A DNA stretch of 64,000 nt from Streptomyces camponoticapitis (GCF_014646115.1 NZ_BMMV01000001.1:1-64000), one strand, 5' to 3'; positions 51,461-60,944 are shown, numbered from the stretch's first letter. The notes: a model not told the origin generated them from the letters alone. Numbers and translations: made by a program.

Positions 51461-51733
51461 TTACGCCTGCTCGACATGTCGGCGCAGTTCCGCGCTGTCG
51501 AGCGGTCCCTTGACCCTGAAGGCCCTGGGAAACGCCCGGCGGCGGACCGCCTGATCGAGACAGAACGAGACGGGGTGTACATACGCGCCCCGGCCGGGCA
51601 GCGTACCGCGTGGATCAGGGAGGCAAGCACCCTCGACCACCACGGTGCGCAGCAGATCGTTCTTGGGCGCTCGCTCCCGGCATCCCACGCAGGTTCGCTC
51701 AGGGCAGGCGCGAGCGTGCGTCCGGCCAGACAT
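51461..51733 (-). CDS. ylxR: YlxR family RNA-binding protein (DUF448)
   Basis: 90 aa. The signature ERTCVGCRERAPKNDLLR lies near the N-terminus and a basic helix (RRRAFPRAFR) near the end. ATG 51733 lies 11 bases after GGAGG; TTG 51739 is a possible alternative start. YlxR has been linked to regulation and to RNase P in firmicutes. It sits in its usual place between nusA and infB, though here with a long gap after nusA. Confidence 0.93.
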   Translation of the reverse strand: MSGRTHARACPERTCVGCRERAPKNDLLRTVVVEGACLPDPRGTLPGRGAYVHPVSFCLDQAVRRRAFPRAFRVKGPLDSAELRRHVEQA

Positions 51734-52273
51734 GCTCAAGTCTACCTCCCCGCGCCGGCCTCCCCCCTTTTGGGGCGACGGACGAGCGCTTGCTGGCCAA
51801 AAAGACTCGGTTGATCTCCGCACCGTCCGTCGGCATACGTCGCCGCAGGTCGCGGGCGCCGGGCGGAGTTGATCGACTGGGGGCGACCGCTACTGCCGGT
51901 GCGCGGCGGGTGGCGGCCGATGGCTGGATACGGTGCGGGCGGTCACCGGCGGTGACGGGGCGGGTGATGGTGCGAGGGCCGCACGGAGACGGGGCGACGG
52001 CCTCGCGGGGACGGGGCGGTCGCGGTGCGGCGACGGCGCGGTGAAGAGGCGCCGGCCGGGCACGATGATGATCGTTTCCGTGGCGATCGTCACTGTGCCC
52101 TGTGCCCCCGTGTCCCGCACTTCGCGCCCCTCGGAGCCTCGTACCGTACGTCGCCGGGCCCGGGACCCGTACGGGCTCCGGAGCCCGTACGTCGCGGAGT
52201 CGCGGACTCCCGCCCCGTGGCGGGGCGCCGTACGCCGTCCCGTGGCCCCCTGTGGCCTCGTCCCGCCGCCGGG
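51734..52273. other. nusA-ylxR intergenic region, rich in hairpins
   Basis: 540 bases with no gene that I can support. The 76-residue minus-strand frame at 51890-52120 is Pro/Ser/Arg-rich and looks accidental. Close to nusA are three hairpins in a row (52169-52226). The remainder is GC-rich with many GGCGG/CCGCC stretches. It may hold a promoter for ylxR-infB. Confidence 0.55.
52169..52226 (-). terminator. Array of three hairpins after nusA
   Basis: First, a perfect palindrome with arms GTACGGGCTCC (52169-52179) and GGAGCCCGTAC (52180-52190). Second, GGAGTC (52196-52201) with GACTCC (52205-52210). Third, GCCCCG (52212-52217) with CGGGGC (52221-52226). They lie 48-105 bases downstream of nusA and may end or attenuate its transcript, or serve as processing sites. 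Confidence 0.6.
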
Positions 52274-53326
52274 TCAGCCCCGGTCGCCGCGAGGCGGCCG
52301 GCCGCCCGCGGCGGCGCCGTTGTCCTCCGCCCCGTCCGCCCCGTCGGTCTGCTCCGTGTCGGGCCGGATGTCGATGCGCCAGCCGGTGAGGCGGGCGGCG
52401 AGGCGGGCGTTCTGCCCTTCCTTGCCGATCGCCAGTGACAGCTGGTAGTCCGGCACCGTCACCCGCGCGGAGCGGGCGCCGAGGTCGACGACCTCGACCT
52501 TGCTGACCCGGGCCGGCGACAGGGCGTTCGCGACCATCTCGGCCGGATCGTCCGACCAGTCCACGATGTCGATCTTCTCGCCGTGCAGCTCCGCCATCAC
52601 GTTGCGCACCCGCGCCCCCATCGGGCCGATGCAGGCGCCCTTGGGGTTGAGACCGGAGCGGGTGGACCGTACGGCGATCTTCGTGCGATGACCCGCCTCT
52701 CGGGCGATCGCGCAGATCTCCACGGAGCCGTCCGCGATCTCCGGGACCTCCAGCTCGAAGAGCTTCTTGACGAGGTTGGGGTGGGTACGCGACAGGGTCA
52801 CCGAGGGGCCCCGTACGCCCTTGGCGACGCGGACCACGAACGTACGGAGCCGCAGACCGTGCGTGTACTCCTCGCCCGGCACCTGCTCCTGCACAGGGAG
52901 GATGGCCTCCAGCTTGTCGTCCAGGCGCACCAGGACGTTGCGTGGGTCCTTGCCCTGCTGGACCTGGCCGGCGACGACATCGCCCTCACGCCGCGCGTAC
53001 TCACCGAACGTGACGTCGTTCTCGGCGTCCCGCAGCCGCTGCTGGATGACCTGCCGCGCCGTGGTGGCGGCGATACGGCCGAAGTCCGACGGGGTGTCGT
53101 CGAACTCCTTCGGCTCCTGGCCCTCCTCCAGCTCCGACGGGTCCTCCTTGGCCCACACCGTTACATGACCGTTGTCGCGGCTGAGGACGACGCGGGCGAG
53201 ACGGCGGCTTCCCTCGGTGCGGTGGTAGGCGATGAGGAGGGCGGATTCGATCGCCTCGACCAGCAGGTCGAACGGGATCTCCTTCTCTTGTGCCAAGCCC
53301 TTCAGGAGCTTCACATCGATGTCCAT
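52274..53326 (-). CDS. nusA: Transcription termination/antitermination factor NusA
   Basis: 350 aa. ATG after GAGGAGG, 3 bases after the rimP stop. Domains in order: N-terminal RNA polymerase-binding domain, S1 ([11 protein letters not shown]), KH1 ([15 protein letters not shown]) and KH2 ([15 protein letters not shown]). It lacks the acidic C-terminal repeats of E. coli NusA, as is normal outside proteobacteria. Confidence 0.96.
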   Translation of the reverse strand: MDIDVKLLKGLAQEKEIPFDLLVEAIESALLIAYHRTEGSRRLARVVLSRDNGHVTVWAKEDPSELEEGQEPKEFDDTPSDFGRIAATTARQVIQQRLRDAENDVTFGEYARREGDVVAGQVQQGKDPRNVLVRLDDKLEAILPVQEQVPGEEYTHGLRLRTFVVRVAKGVRGPSVTLSRTHPNLVKKLFELEVPEIADGSVEICAIAREAGHRTKIAVRSTRSGLNPKGACIGPMGARVRNVMAELHGEKIDIVDWSDDPAEMVANALSPARVSKVEVVDLGARSARVTVPDYQLSLAIGKEGQNARLAARLTGWRIDIRPDTEQTDGADGAEDNGAAAGGRPPRGDRG

Positions 53327-53328
53327 GG

Positions 53329-53826
53329 CTACGCCTCCTCTTCCTTCTTGTCCTTGCGGTTGAACTCGAGCTCCACGCGCGCCTTGGCGATCGACACGAA
53401 TTCGACCCGGCGGGCGGTCGGCTTGCGCCCTTTCACGCCCGGTACTTCGAGGTCGAGCCCCTCTTCGTCCACCGCGAGGACACGGGCCACGAATTCGTCG
53501 CCCTCATGGAGCTGAATCTTCGCCAGACGGCCGACGGCGCGTACGTAATGACGGCGCTCGGTCAGCGGGCGGTCGGCTCCGGGGGAGGTCACTTCGAGCT
53601 GGTACTCGTCCTCGCCCATCACGTCGGTCTCGTCGAGGGTCGTGGAGATGGTGCGGCTCAGCTCGGCGCACGCGTCGAGATCCACGCCGTCGTCGGAGTC
53701 GACCACGATCCTCAGCACACGACGCCTGCCCGCCCGGGCCACCTCGATCTCTTCGAGATCCAGGCCCTTCGCGCTGACGAGCGGTTCCAGCAGTCCGCGC
53801 AGCCTCTCGCTGTGGGTCGTGCTCAT
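53329..53826 (-). CDS. rimP: Ribosome maturation factor
   Basis: 165 aa with the two-domain RimP layout: the N-terminal part ends in the [14 protein letters not shown] and [14 protein letters not shown] motifs, and the C-terminal part is an SH3-like barrel ending in a Lys/Glu-rich tail. Needed for 30S maturation. First gene of the cluster, divergent from a lipoprotein gene across 153 bases. Confidence 0.95.
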   Translation of the reverse strand: MSTTHSERLRGLLEPLVSAKGLDLEEIEVARAGRRRVLRIVVDSDDGVDLDACAELSRTISTTLDETDVMGEDEYQLEVTSPGADRPLTERRHYVRAVGRLAKIQLHEGDEFVARVLAVDEEGLDLEVPGVKGRKPTARRVEFVSIAKARVELEFNRKDKKEEEA

Positions 53827-53914
53827 CCGGGTGACTCCTCGGCCGCGTGTGTGCTGTTGTGGGATCGTCGCGTGTCAGGCAAAGGGTATCCGGTCGCGGG
53901 GGGTGTTGCCGTCC

Positions 53915-53935
53915 ACCTGCGGCTGACCCGCAGGT
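53915..53935. promoter_or_regulatory. Operator-like palindrome in the rimP/lipoprotein divergent region
   Basis: ACCTGCGG (53915-53922) and CCGCAGGT (53928-53935) form an 8-bp inverted repeat with a 5-base centre. It touches TACGCT (53935-53940), a possible -10 of the plus-strand gene. It could also fold as a hairpin. Confidence 0.4.
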
Positions 53936-53979
53936 ACGCTCGCCTGCGGTGATCACTGCGAGGCCCGAGGGAGACACGC

Positions 53980-54609
53980 GTGGGGCGCACGGGGACGACA
54001 CGGCGAGGTGCGCTCCTGGCTGCGGGGGCCGCGGCGGGGGGTCTGCTGACCGCCTGCTCGGGTGGTGACGACGGCGACGGATCTGACGGCCCGACAAGCG
54101 CGGCCGCGGTCCGGGCCGCGAAGGCTCTGAAGGCGAAGTCCGCCGACAGGAGTCGCGAACTCCTGCGGCAGTACGACGCGGTGCTTGAGCGGCACCCGGA
54201 TCAGGCCACACTGCTGGCGCCCCTGCGGGACGCCGTGGCGCGACATGTGAGCGCTCTGTCGCCGCCTCCTCGGCCTCCTGAGAAGGGCGAGTCGGCGAAG
54301 CCGTCCGCGTCTGCGTCCGCGTCCGCGTCTCCTTCCGAGTCCGCGTCAGTGTCCCCGACAACCGCCCCGTCGTCGGCCCCGTCGCTGGGGACGGCCGCAG
54401 GTGACACCGGGGCCGGCGGGCCCTCGCCGTCCGTGTCCGCCGATCCCGTCACCGCCCTCAAGGCGCTGGCCGCGGCCGAGCGCCGTGCCGCAGACGCGCA
54501 CGCCGATGCGCTTGTCCACGCCCCGCCGGAACTCGCCCGGCTCCTGGCCTCCCTCGCCGCGGCCGGCGCCGCCCACGCGTATCTGCTGACGGAAGGATCC
54601 CCCTCGTGA
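53980..54609 (+). CDS. Predicted lipoprotein, helical, with Ser/Ala-rich linker
   Basis: 209 aa from a GTG after GAGGGAG. A basic start with Arg-Arg (TTRRGALLAAG) and a hydrophobic segment end in the lipobox LLTAC, so export may use Tat, followed by lipidation. A helical part at about residues 40-90 is followed by a Ser/Ala/Pro/Thr linker (SASASASASPSES). A final helical pair (EERRAADAHADAL-like, about residues 160-200) resembles half of a ferritin-like bundle. The end overlaps the DUF4439 gene by 4 bases, so the two probably act together. No function is known to me. Confidence 0.82.
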   Translation: MGRTGTTRRGALLAAGAAAGGLLTACSGGDDGDGSDGPTSAAAVRAAKALKAKSADRSRELLRQYDAVLERHPDQATLLAPLRDAVARHVSALSPPPRPPEKGESAKPSASASASASPSESASVSPTTAPSSAPSLGTAAGDTGAGGPSPSVSADPVTALKALAAAERRAADAHADALVHAPPELARLLASLAAAGAAHAYLLTEGSPS

Positions 54610-55031
54610 GCGGTGACGGTGCGCTCGACGCCGCCCAGGCCGCCCTCGCCGCGGAACACGCCGCGGTGTACGGGTACGGCGTCGTCGGCGGCCGCGTCGG
54701 CGACGAACGCCGCACGGAGGCGACACACGCGTACGACGCGCACCGTGCCCGGCGCGACGGTCTCGCTCGTACGGTGCGCGATCTCGGCGGGAAGCCCGTG
54801 GCCGCCGCCGCCGCGTACACCATGCCCTTCGAGGTGCCGGACGCGGCCGCCGCCATACGCCTCGCCGCCGATCTGGAGGACCGGATCGCGGGCGTCTACT
54901 CCGACCTCGTGCGGGCCGCCGAGGGGCCTCTGCGACAGGACGCCGCAGGGGCGCTGCGCGAGGCGGCGGTCCGGGCGGTGCGCTGGCGGGGCAGCGGCGT
55001 AGCCTTTCCTGGGCTCGCCGAGCGGATGTGA
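54606..55031 (+). CDS. DUF4439 ferritin-like protein
   Basis: 141 aa, GTG start overlapping the lipoprotein stop (GTGA). The four-helix pattern carries AAEHAAVYGYGVVGGRV near residue 15 and THAYDAHRARRD near 40, the DUF4439 signature. Metal ligands typical of true ferritins are only partly present (Glu and His in AAEHAA), so metal binding is uncertain. It is coupled to the lipoprotein gene, which suggests a complex at the membrane. Confidence 0.85.
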   Translation: MSGDGALDAAQAALAAEHAAVYGYGVVGGRVGDERRTEATHAYDAHRARRDGLARTVRDLGGKPVAAAAAYTMPFEVPDAAAAIRLAADLEDRIAGVYSDLVRAAEGPLRQDAAGALREAAVRAVRWRGSGVAFPGLAERM

Positions 55032-55063
55032 GCCCGCTCGCTCCGAAAGGGATCTAGGCACGT

Positions 55064-55960
55064 ATGGCTTTCGAACCGCCGCAGCGGCTGGTGCGCACCC
55101 TGAGCGAGACGTACGGGGAGTCCGTCGCCGGCGAGTGGCTCGGACAGCTGCCCGGGATCACCCAGGAGGCTGTGAAGCGGCGGGAGTTGACGGTCGAGCG
55201 GGTGGTGGCGCCCGGTGGCGGGAGCAGCCTCGTGGTGCTCGTACGGCGCCCCGACGGGGCGCCCGCGGCGCTCAAGGTGGCCCCGCCGTTCGCCGCCCCA
55301 GGGGCGGAGCGGGCGGCGCTGGCGCACTGGAAGGGCTGGGGCTCCGTGGAGCTCATCTCGGGCTCCGACGGTCAGCTGCTGCTGGAACGGCTCCACACCG
55401 AGACCTCGCTGCGCTCCCTGCCCGAGGCCAAGGCACTGCTCGAAGCGGCGGGAACGGTGCGGAAGTTGTGGGTGGAGCCCGTCGCCGAGCACGGCTTCGA
55501 AACGGTCGCCGAGCGGACGGCACCGCAGGCGGCGGCGATGCGGACCACGAGCGATCCGCAGGTCGTTCCACTCGTCACCGCCGCGCTCGACGCACGTGAG
55601 GAACTCGTCGCGGCCGGGCCGACGGAGCTGATGCTGCTCCACGGGGCCTTCCGCCAGGGCAAGGTGCTCTCCGGCGACCGTGCGCCATGGCTCGCGGTCG
55701 GCCCCGTGCCCGTGGTGGGCGAGCGCGCGTACGACCTGGCGCGGCTGGTCCGTGACCGCGTGGAGGACCTGGTCGCGGCGGCGTCCGGCGCGTCCGCGAC
55801 GCGGCGCCGTGTGAACAAGCTGGCCGATTCGCTGGACATCGACAGTGAGCGGCTGCGTGGCTGGACGCTCTTCCGCGCGGTGGAGTCGGGCGTCCGCGCG
55901 CTGGAGGCCGGACGCCGCCAAGACGCGGAACTGCTGCTGGAGTTCGCCGACTGGCTGTAG
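55064..55960 (+). CDS. Aminoglycoside phosphotransferase-fold protein, probable pseudokinase
   Basis: 298 aa, ATG after GAAAGGGATC. The whole chain aligns by eye with the APH(6)/hydroxyurea kinase family (PAALKVAPP with the beta-3 Lys71; WVEP; WLAVGPVPVVGERAYDLARLVRD). But the catalytic loop reads HGAFRQGKV (193-201) where active enzymes have HGDLHxxNV: the catalytic Asp is Ala195 and the metal-binding Asn is Lys200. The second metal Asp (IDP) is Gly213. Phosphotransfer is therefore unlikely, and an antibiotic-resistance label would be misleading. It follows the ferritin-like gene by 32 bases and may share its transcript. Confidence 0.85.
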   Translation: MAFEPPQRLVRTLSETYGESVAGEWLGQLPGITQEAVKRRELTVERVVAPGGGSSLVVLVRRPDGAPAALKVAPPFAAPGAERAALAHWKGWGSVELISGSDGQLLLERLHTETSLRSLPEAKALLEAAGTVRKLWVEPVAEHGFETVAERTAPQAAAMRTTSDPQVVPLVTAALDAREELVAAGPTELMLLHGAFRQGKVLSGDRAPWLAVGPVPVVGERAYDLARLVRDRVEDLVAAASGASATRRRVNKLADSLDIDSERLRGWTLFRAVESGVRALEAGRRQDAELLLEFADWL

Positions 55961-56083
55961 CGGGGGCGCGGTCCGTCGCAAGGACAGCGCAACCGCGCAC
56001 CGCACCCACGGGGCGGGCCGCGCCCGTCACCTGGACCGGCCCGTCCGCCCCGTACACCATCGTCCTGCCTCGCCCCCCAAGGG

Positions 56084-56119
56084 GCCGCGGCAACGTCAGA
56101 CGCCGCGGCAACGTCAGAC
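56084..56119. repeat. Exact 18-bp tandem duplication at the proS stop
   Basis: GCCGCGGCAACGTCAGAC is present at 56084-56101 and repeated at 56102-56119. The second copy includes the proS stop codon. It looks like a recent slippage or duplication. Confidence 0.85.
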
Positions 56120-57811
56120 AGCGGCCGTCAGACGCGCGACCGCCTCGGCGACGGTGAGCTCCTCGCGCTCCCCGCTGCGGCGGTCCTTCAGCTCCACCAC
56201 GCCCTCGCCCGCGCGGCGCCCCGCCACCAGGATCTGCGGAACGCCGATCAGCTCCGCGTCCGTGAACTTCACACCCGGCGAGACACCGGCGCGCTCGTCG
56301 ACGAGCACCCGCAGCCCCGCCGCCGCCAGCTGTTCGGCGACGTCCACCGCCAGCTCCGTCTGGAGCGCCTTGCCCGCCGCGACGACGTGCACGTCCGCCG
56401 GAGCGATCTCACGGGGCCAGCACAGCCCCTGCTCGTCGGCGGTCTGCTCCGCGAGCGCGGCGACGGCGCGGGAGACGCCGATGCCGTACGAGCCCATGGT
56501 CACCCGCACCGGCTTGCCCTGCTGCCCGAGCACGTCGAGCTGGAAGGTGTCGGCGTACTTGCGGCCCAGCTGGAAGATGTGACCGATCTCGATGGCCCGC
56601 CCCAGCTTCAGACCCGCGCCGCACACGGGGCAGGGGTCGCCCTCCTCGACGACCACGACGTCGACGTAGTCGTCGACCTCGAAGTCGCGTCCGCAGACGA
56701 CGTTGCGCGCGTGGGTGTCGGCCTTGTTCGCGCCGGTGATCCAGGCGGTGCCGGGAGCCACGCGGGGGTCGGCGATGTAGCGGATCTTCAGCCCCTGGGG
56801 GCCGACGTAGCCGCGTACGAGCTCGGGCCGGCCCTCGAAGTCCTCCGCCGTCACCAGCTCCACCACAGCGGGCGCCAGGTGCTCGCCGAGCTTGCCGAGG
56901 TCCACCTCGCGGTCGCCGGGAACGCCGACGGCGGTGATCTCGCCGTCGACCTTCACCAGCAGGTTCTTCAGCGTCGCGGAGGTCGGCACGTCCAGGAACG
57001 CGGCCAGCGTCTCGATGGTCGGGGTGTCGGGGGTGTCCAGCTCCTCCAGCGCCCCGTGTGCCGACCCGTCGACGGGCGCGGTGGTGAAGGTGACGGCCTC
57101 GGTGTTGGCGGCGTAGTCGCCGTTGGGGCAGTCGACAAAGGTGTCCTCGCCCGCGGCGGCCGGGGCCAGGAACTCCTCGGACGCGGAGCCGCCCATCGCG
57201 CCGGAGATGGCCGAGACGATGCGGTAGTCGAGCCCCAGGCGCGCGAAGATCTTCTGGTAGGCCGCGCGGTGGAGCGCGTACGACTCGGCGAGGCCCTCGT
57301 CCGTGGTGTCGAAGGAGTACGAGTCCTTCATCTGGAACTCGCGGCCGCGCAGCACGCCGGAGCGGGGGCGCGCCTCGTCCCGGTACTTCGTCTGGATCTG
57401 GTAGAGCATCACCGGCAGGTCCTTGTAGGACGTGCACTGGTCCTTGACGACCAGGGTGAAGATCTCCTCGTGCGTCGGGCCGAGCAGGTAGTCGCCGCCC
57501 TTGCGGTCCTTGAGGCGGAAGAGGAGGTCGCCGTACTCGTCCCAGCGGCCGCTCGCCTCGTAGGGCTCCTTGGGAAGCAGCGCCGGCAGCAGTACTTCCT
57601 GGGCCCCGATGGCGTCCATCTCCTCGCGCACGACACGCGAGATGTTGTCGAGGACCTTCTTACCGAGGGGCAGCCAGCTCCAGAGTCCCGCGGAGGTGCG
57701 GCGCACGTACCCGGCGCGGACCAGAAGCTTGTGGCTGAGGGTCTCCGCGTCCGCCGGGTCGTCGCGCAGTGTCTTGGCCATCAATCGGGACATGCGCTGG
57801 ACCTGGGACAT
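56114..57811 (-). CDS. proS: Prolyl-tRNA synthetase (bacterial type with editing domain)
   Basis: 565 aa from the ATG at 57811 ([15 protein letters not shown]), after AGGAGTG. Class II synthetase: motif 2 and the Pro-site block ([20 protein letters not shown] region, about residues 130-160) and motif 3 ([11 protein letters not shown]) are visible. Between them is the YbaK-like editing insertion (about 225-400) that removes mischarged alanine. The C-terminal anticodon domain follows. It is last in the dxr-rseP-ispG-GNAT run, convergent with the pseudokinase gene. Confidence 0.96.
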   Translation of the reverse strand: MSQVQRMSRLMAKTLRDDPADAETLSHKLLVRAGYVRRTSAGLWSWLPLGKKVLDNISRVVREEMDAIGAQEVLLPALLPKEPYEASGRWDEYGDLLFRLKDRKGGDYLLGPTHEEIFTLVVKDQCTSYKDLPVMLYQIQTKYRDEARPRSGVLRGREFQMKDSYSFDTTDEGLAESYALHRAAYQKIFARLGLDYRIVSAISGAMGGSASEEFLAPAAAGEDTFVDCPNGDYAANTEAVTFTTAPVDGSAHGALEELDTPDTPTIETLAAFLDVPTSATLKNLLVKVDGEITAVGVPGDREVDLGKLGEHLAPAVVELVTAEDFEGRPELVRGYVGPQGLKIRYIADPRVAPGTAWITGANKADTHARNVVCGRDFEVDDYVDVVVVEEGDPCPVCGAGLKLGRAIEIGHIFQLGRKYADTFQLDVLGQQGKPVRVTMGSYGIGVSRAVAALAEQTADEQGLCWPREIAPADVHVVAAGKALQTELAVDVAEQLAAAGLRVLVDERAGVSPGVKFTDAELIGVPQILVAGRRAGEGVVELKDRRSGEREELTVAEAVARLTAAV

Positions 57812-57905
57812 GGGGAGCACTCCTGCGTTTCTTCTCGGGTGTTGCCAGGAGGTTATCCGGGGCACACCGGCAGGCGGAAATCAGTAACGGTGCCCCGTAG
57901 GGTGC

Positions 57906-58481
57906 TCAGCGCCGCCGCAGCGGCAGCGGGGCTCCCATCACGGCGTACGGCTTGGCGGCGCTGGGGAAGCGGACCTGGCGCGCCAGGTCCCGGTAGCCGA
58001 GGGTGCGGTAGAGGCCGCGGGCGGGGCTCTCGGTGTCGATCGCGGAGAGGATCGAGCGGGGCTGCGTGGCACCGTCCGTGATGGTGGTGATCAGTGTGCG
58101 CCCGATGCCGTGTCCTTGGAAGGCGGGGTGGACGTGCAGTTCGGTGATGACGAAGGAGTCGTCGAGCCAGCTGTCGCAGTCGCCGGCGCGGAGGTACGGC
58201 TCGACGATCGTGGACCACCAGTGGGAGCGGTCGTTCGGCATGCCGTAGACGAACCCGGCCAGCCGGTTCTCCGCCGTGAGCGCCCCGTAGGCGCGCGCAC
58301 CGGGCGCCAGGAGGTGTCGCAGCACGATCTGGCGCCGTACGCCGATCTCGGCCTCGCCCAGCCCGAAGGCGAGTGCCTGGACGGCCAGCGCCTCGTCCAC
58401 GCGCGCGGCGAGGTCGATCGGCTCCACGCGTACGTCAGGGATCTGGGATTCGCTCCCGGGAAAGCTCGGCACGCTCGGCAT
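57906..58481 (-). CDS. GNAT family N-acetyltransferase
   Basis: 191 aa. The acetyl-CoA motif QGHGIGRTLI follows beta strand ELHVHPAF, and a late helix-strand pair (ESPARGLYRTLGYRDL) completes the GNAT fold. The substrate is unknown. It lies 15 bases after the other GNAT gene and shares its transcript, with proS downstream. Confidence 0.9.
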   Translation of the reverse strand: MPSVPSFPGSESQIPDVRVEPIDLAARVDEALAVQALAFGLGEAEIGVRRQIVLRHLLAPGARAYGALTAENRLAGFVYGMPNDRSHWWSTIVEPYLRAGDCDSWLDDSFVITELHVHPAFQGHGIGRTLITTITDGATQPRSILSAIDTESPARGLYRTLGYRDLARQVRFPSAAKPYAVMGAPLPLRRR

Positions 58482-58496
58482 GGCCGAACCCTACTT

Positions 58497-59342
58497 TCAG
58501 AAGAGGACGCTCATGAAGGCGCCCACCTCGCGGAAGCCGACCCGTCGGTAGGAGGCCCTGGCCGGTGTGTTGTAGTCGTTCACGTAGAGGCTGACGACGG
58601 GGGCGACGTCGGCGAGCGCGTACCGTACGACGGCCGCCATGCCGCTCTCCGAGAGGCCCCGGCCGCGGAACTCCGGGGCCACCCAGACGCCCTGGATCTG
58701 GCAGGCGTGCGGCGTCGCCGCGCCGATCTCCGCCTTGAAGATCACCTTTCCGTCGTCGATACGGGCGAACGACCGCCCCGCACCTACGAGTTCGGCGACC
58801 CGCGCCTGGTAGAGCAGCCCGCCGTCGCCGGCCAGCGGCGAGACGCCGACCTCCTCGGTGAACATCGCGACGCACGCCGGCATGATCGTCTCCAGCTCGT
58901 CCTTGCGGATGCGGCGTACGAGGGGGTCGGGCCGCACCGTTTCCGGCACTTGCTCGGTGACCATGAGCGGCTGGTTCGCCCGAACCTCGCGAGCGGGGCC
59001 CCAGTTGGGCTCCAGAAGCCGCCAGAGGAGGGCTGTCGGTTCGGCGGGGCCGACGATGGACGAACAGCGGCGCCCCGTCCGGCGGGCGCGGTCCGCGAAG
59101 GCACGTACGGCCTCGGGGGAAGCGCAGATGGGCACCAGGTTGGCGCCGGAGTAGCAGAGGGAACGCAGCCGGCCGTCCGCGTACCAGCCCCACATCTCGC
59201 CGCCGAGCCGCCAGGGATCGAGCCCCGCCGCCTGGACACGCGAAGCCACGAACGCGTTGGCGACGGGCTCACTCTCAAGAATGGCGAGCGCGGCGCCGAG
59301 TTCGCCTGGGTCGAGGACCCGAGTGGTGGTCTGCGTCAACAC
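58497..59342 (-). CDS. GNAT acetyltransferase with DUF4081 N-terminal domain
   Basis: 281 aa with the start at GTG 59342 (MLTQTTTRVLDPGE), 8 bases after GTGAGG; TTG 59339 is an alternative. The N-terminal half (LESEPVANAFVASRVQAAGLDP) is the DUF4081 pattern common in actinobacteria. The C-terminal half is GNAT: IQGVWVAPEFRGRGLSESG followed by LYVNDYNTPARASYRRVGF. The substrate is unknown. I recall this gene downstream of ispG in many Streptomyces. Confidence 0.92.
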   Translation of the reverse strand: MLTQTTTRVLDPGELGAALAILESEPVANAFVASRVQAAGLDPWRLGGEMWGWYADGRLRSLCYSGANLVPICASPEAVRAFADRARRTGRRCSSIVGPAEPTALLWRLLEPNWGPAREVRANQPLMVTEQVPETVRPDPLVRRIRKDELETIMPACVAMFTEEVGVSPLAGDGGLLYQARVAELVGAGRSFARIDDGKVIFKAEIGAATPHACQIQGVWVAPEFRGRGLSESGMAAVVRYALADVAPVVSLYVNDYNTPARASYRRVGFREVGAFMSVLF

Positions 59343-59418
59343 GAGAGGGGCCTCACCATACGTCTGCTGATTCTTCGCACTGTACCCGCCACTTCTGTGA
59401 CGCGCCGCGTACACCGAA

Positions 59419-59464
59419 GGGCCCCGCTCCCTCCGGACGCCCTGAGGCGTGGGGTGCGGGGCCC
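59419..59464 (-). terminator. Terminator after ispG
   Basis: GGGCCCCGC (59419-59427) pairs with GCGGGGCCC (59456-59464). An inner stem ACGCC-CTGA-GGCGT sits in the loop. It lies about 100 bases past the ispG stop. Confidence 0.7.
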
Positions 59465-59566
59465 GTACGGAGCCAGAACGCGGGCAGGGCGGGGGACGGG
59501 GTCGACCAAGGTCGACAGAGTCCGGCCGAGTCGGTCGACGGGCTCACAGGAGCCTCTGGCCGATCC

Positions 59567-60721
59567 TCAGCTGATGGAGACCTCGGGCTCGCCGGAGGGG
59601 ACGCCGTCGCGTTCCATCTCCTCGGCGATCTTCATCGCCTCCTCGATCAGAGTCTCGACGATCTTCGACTCGGGCACCGTCTTGATGACCTGACCCTTCA
59701 CGAAGATCTGGCCCTTGCCGTTGCCCGACGCCACACCCAGGTCCGCCTCCCGGGCCTCACCCGGACCGTTCACGACGCAGCCCATCACGGCGACGCGCAG
59801 CGGCACCTCCATGCCGTCCAGACCCGCTGTGACCTCGTCCGCCAGTTTGTAGACGTCCACCTGGGCCCGGCCGCAGGACGGGCAGGAGACGATCTCCAGA
59901 CGGCGCTGCTTGAGATTGAGCGCCTCAAGGATCTGCAGGCCGACCTTGACCTCCTCGGCGGGCGGCGCCGAGAGAGAGACCCGGATCGTGTCCCCGATGC
60001 CCTCGCTGAGCAGCGCCCCGAACGCGACCGCCGACTTGATCGTCCCCTGGAACGCCGGACCGGCCTCCGTCACCCCGAGATGCAGCGGGTAGTCACTCTG
60101 GGCCGCCAACTGACGGTAGGCGTTGACCATCACCACCGGATCGTTGTGCTTCACCGAGATCTTGATGTCCCGGAAGCCGTGCTCCTCGAAGAGCGACGCC
60201 TCCCACAGAGCCGACTCCACCAGGGCTTCCGGGGTCGCCTTGCCGTACTTCTTGAGAAGTCTGGCGTCCAGCGACCCGGCGTTCACGCCGATACGGATGG
60301 GGGTGCCGGCCGCGGACGCCGCCTGGGCGATCTCCTTGACCTTGTCGTCGAACTGCTTGATGTTTCCCGGGTTCACCCGCACCGCCGCACACCCCGCGTC
60401 GATCGCCGCGAACACATACTTCGGCTGGAAGTGAATGTCCGCGATCACCGGGATCTGCGACTTCCGCGCGATCGTCGCCAGCGCGTCCGCGTCGTCCTGC
60501 GTCGGGCACGCCACCCGCACGATCTGACACCCCGACGCCGTCAGCTCGGCGATCTGCTGCAACGTCGCCCCGATGTCCGACGTACGCGTCGTCGTCATCG
60601 ACTGCACCGAAACCGGCGCATCCCCACCGACAGCCACCGAACCGACCTGGATCTGTCGGCTGACCCTCCGGTCGGCGAGCTTCGTCGGAACATCCGGCAT
60701 TCCGAGAGAAATCGCAGTCAT
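59567..60721 (-). CDS. ispG: 4-hydroxy-3-methylbut-2-en-1-yl diphosphate synthase
   Basis: 384 aa from the ATG at 60721 ([10 protein letters not shown]). Iron-sulfur enzyme of the MEP isoprenoid pathway that turns MEcPP into HMBPP. Cluster ligands Cys280 and Cys283 (CPSCGR) and Cys315 (CVVNGPGE) are present, and the TIM-barrel part shows SMTTTRTSD and HNDPVVMV. It follows rseP by 223 bases that contain a terminator, so it probably has its own promoter too. Confidence 0.97.
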   Translation of the reverse strand: MTAISLGMPDVPTKLADRRVSRQIQVGSVAVGGDAPVSVQSMTTTRTSDIGATLQQIAELTASGCQIVRVACPTQDDADALATIARKSQIPVIADIHFQPKYVFAAIDAGCAAVRVNPGNIKQFDDKVKEIAQAASAAGTPIRIGVNAGSLDARLLKKYGKATPEALVESALWEASLFEEHGFRDIKISVKHNDPVVMVNAYRQLAAQSDYPLHLGVTEAGPAFQGTIKSAVAFGALLSEGIGDTIRVSLSAPPAEEVKVGLQILEALNLKQRRLEIVSCPSCGRAQVDVYKLADEVTAGLDGMEVPLRVAVMGCVVNGPGEAREADLGVASGNGKGQIFVKGQVIKTVPESKIVETLIEEAMKIAEEMERDGVPSGEPEVSIS

Positions 60722-60839
60722 CTGCTGTGCAACCCCAAGGTGTGGATCGTGGTCCCGAGTTCGGCGGGCTCCGACCATCGAGATTACGTCACCGGCCCGC
60801 CGTACGAGCACACCGCTGCGAGCAAACCTCCCAAAGGCA

Positions 60840-60871
60840 TACGGCCGGGCGCAAAGAGACACCCGGCCGTA
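60840..60871 (-). terminator. Terminator after rseP
   Basis: TACGGCCGGG (60840-60849) pairs perfectly with CCCGGCCGTA (60862-60871), about 75 bases past the rseP stop. A second small hairpin, GCCGC-TTCG-GCGGC type, lies at about 60880-60893. Confidence 0.7.
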
Positions 60872-60944
60872 AACCTGAGGCCGCTTCGGCGGCACGAGCT
60901 GTACCCCGACGTATGGAGCGCGGCGGTGGCCGCGCCCCGTCCAA

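Noticed and set aside
51890..52120. 76-codon minus-strand frame between nusA and ylxR
   Set aside because: Pro/Ser/Arg-rich, no ribosome site, runs close to the hairpin array; not supported as a gene.
55064..55960. Aminoglycoside resistance gene
   Set aside because: Fold fits, but all catalytic and metal-binding residues are replaced, so resistance is not supported.
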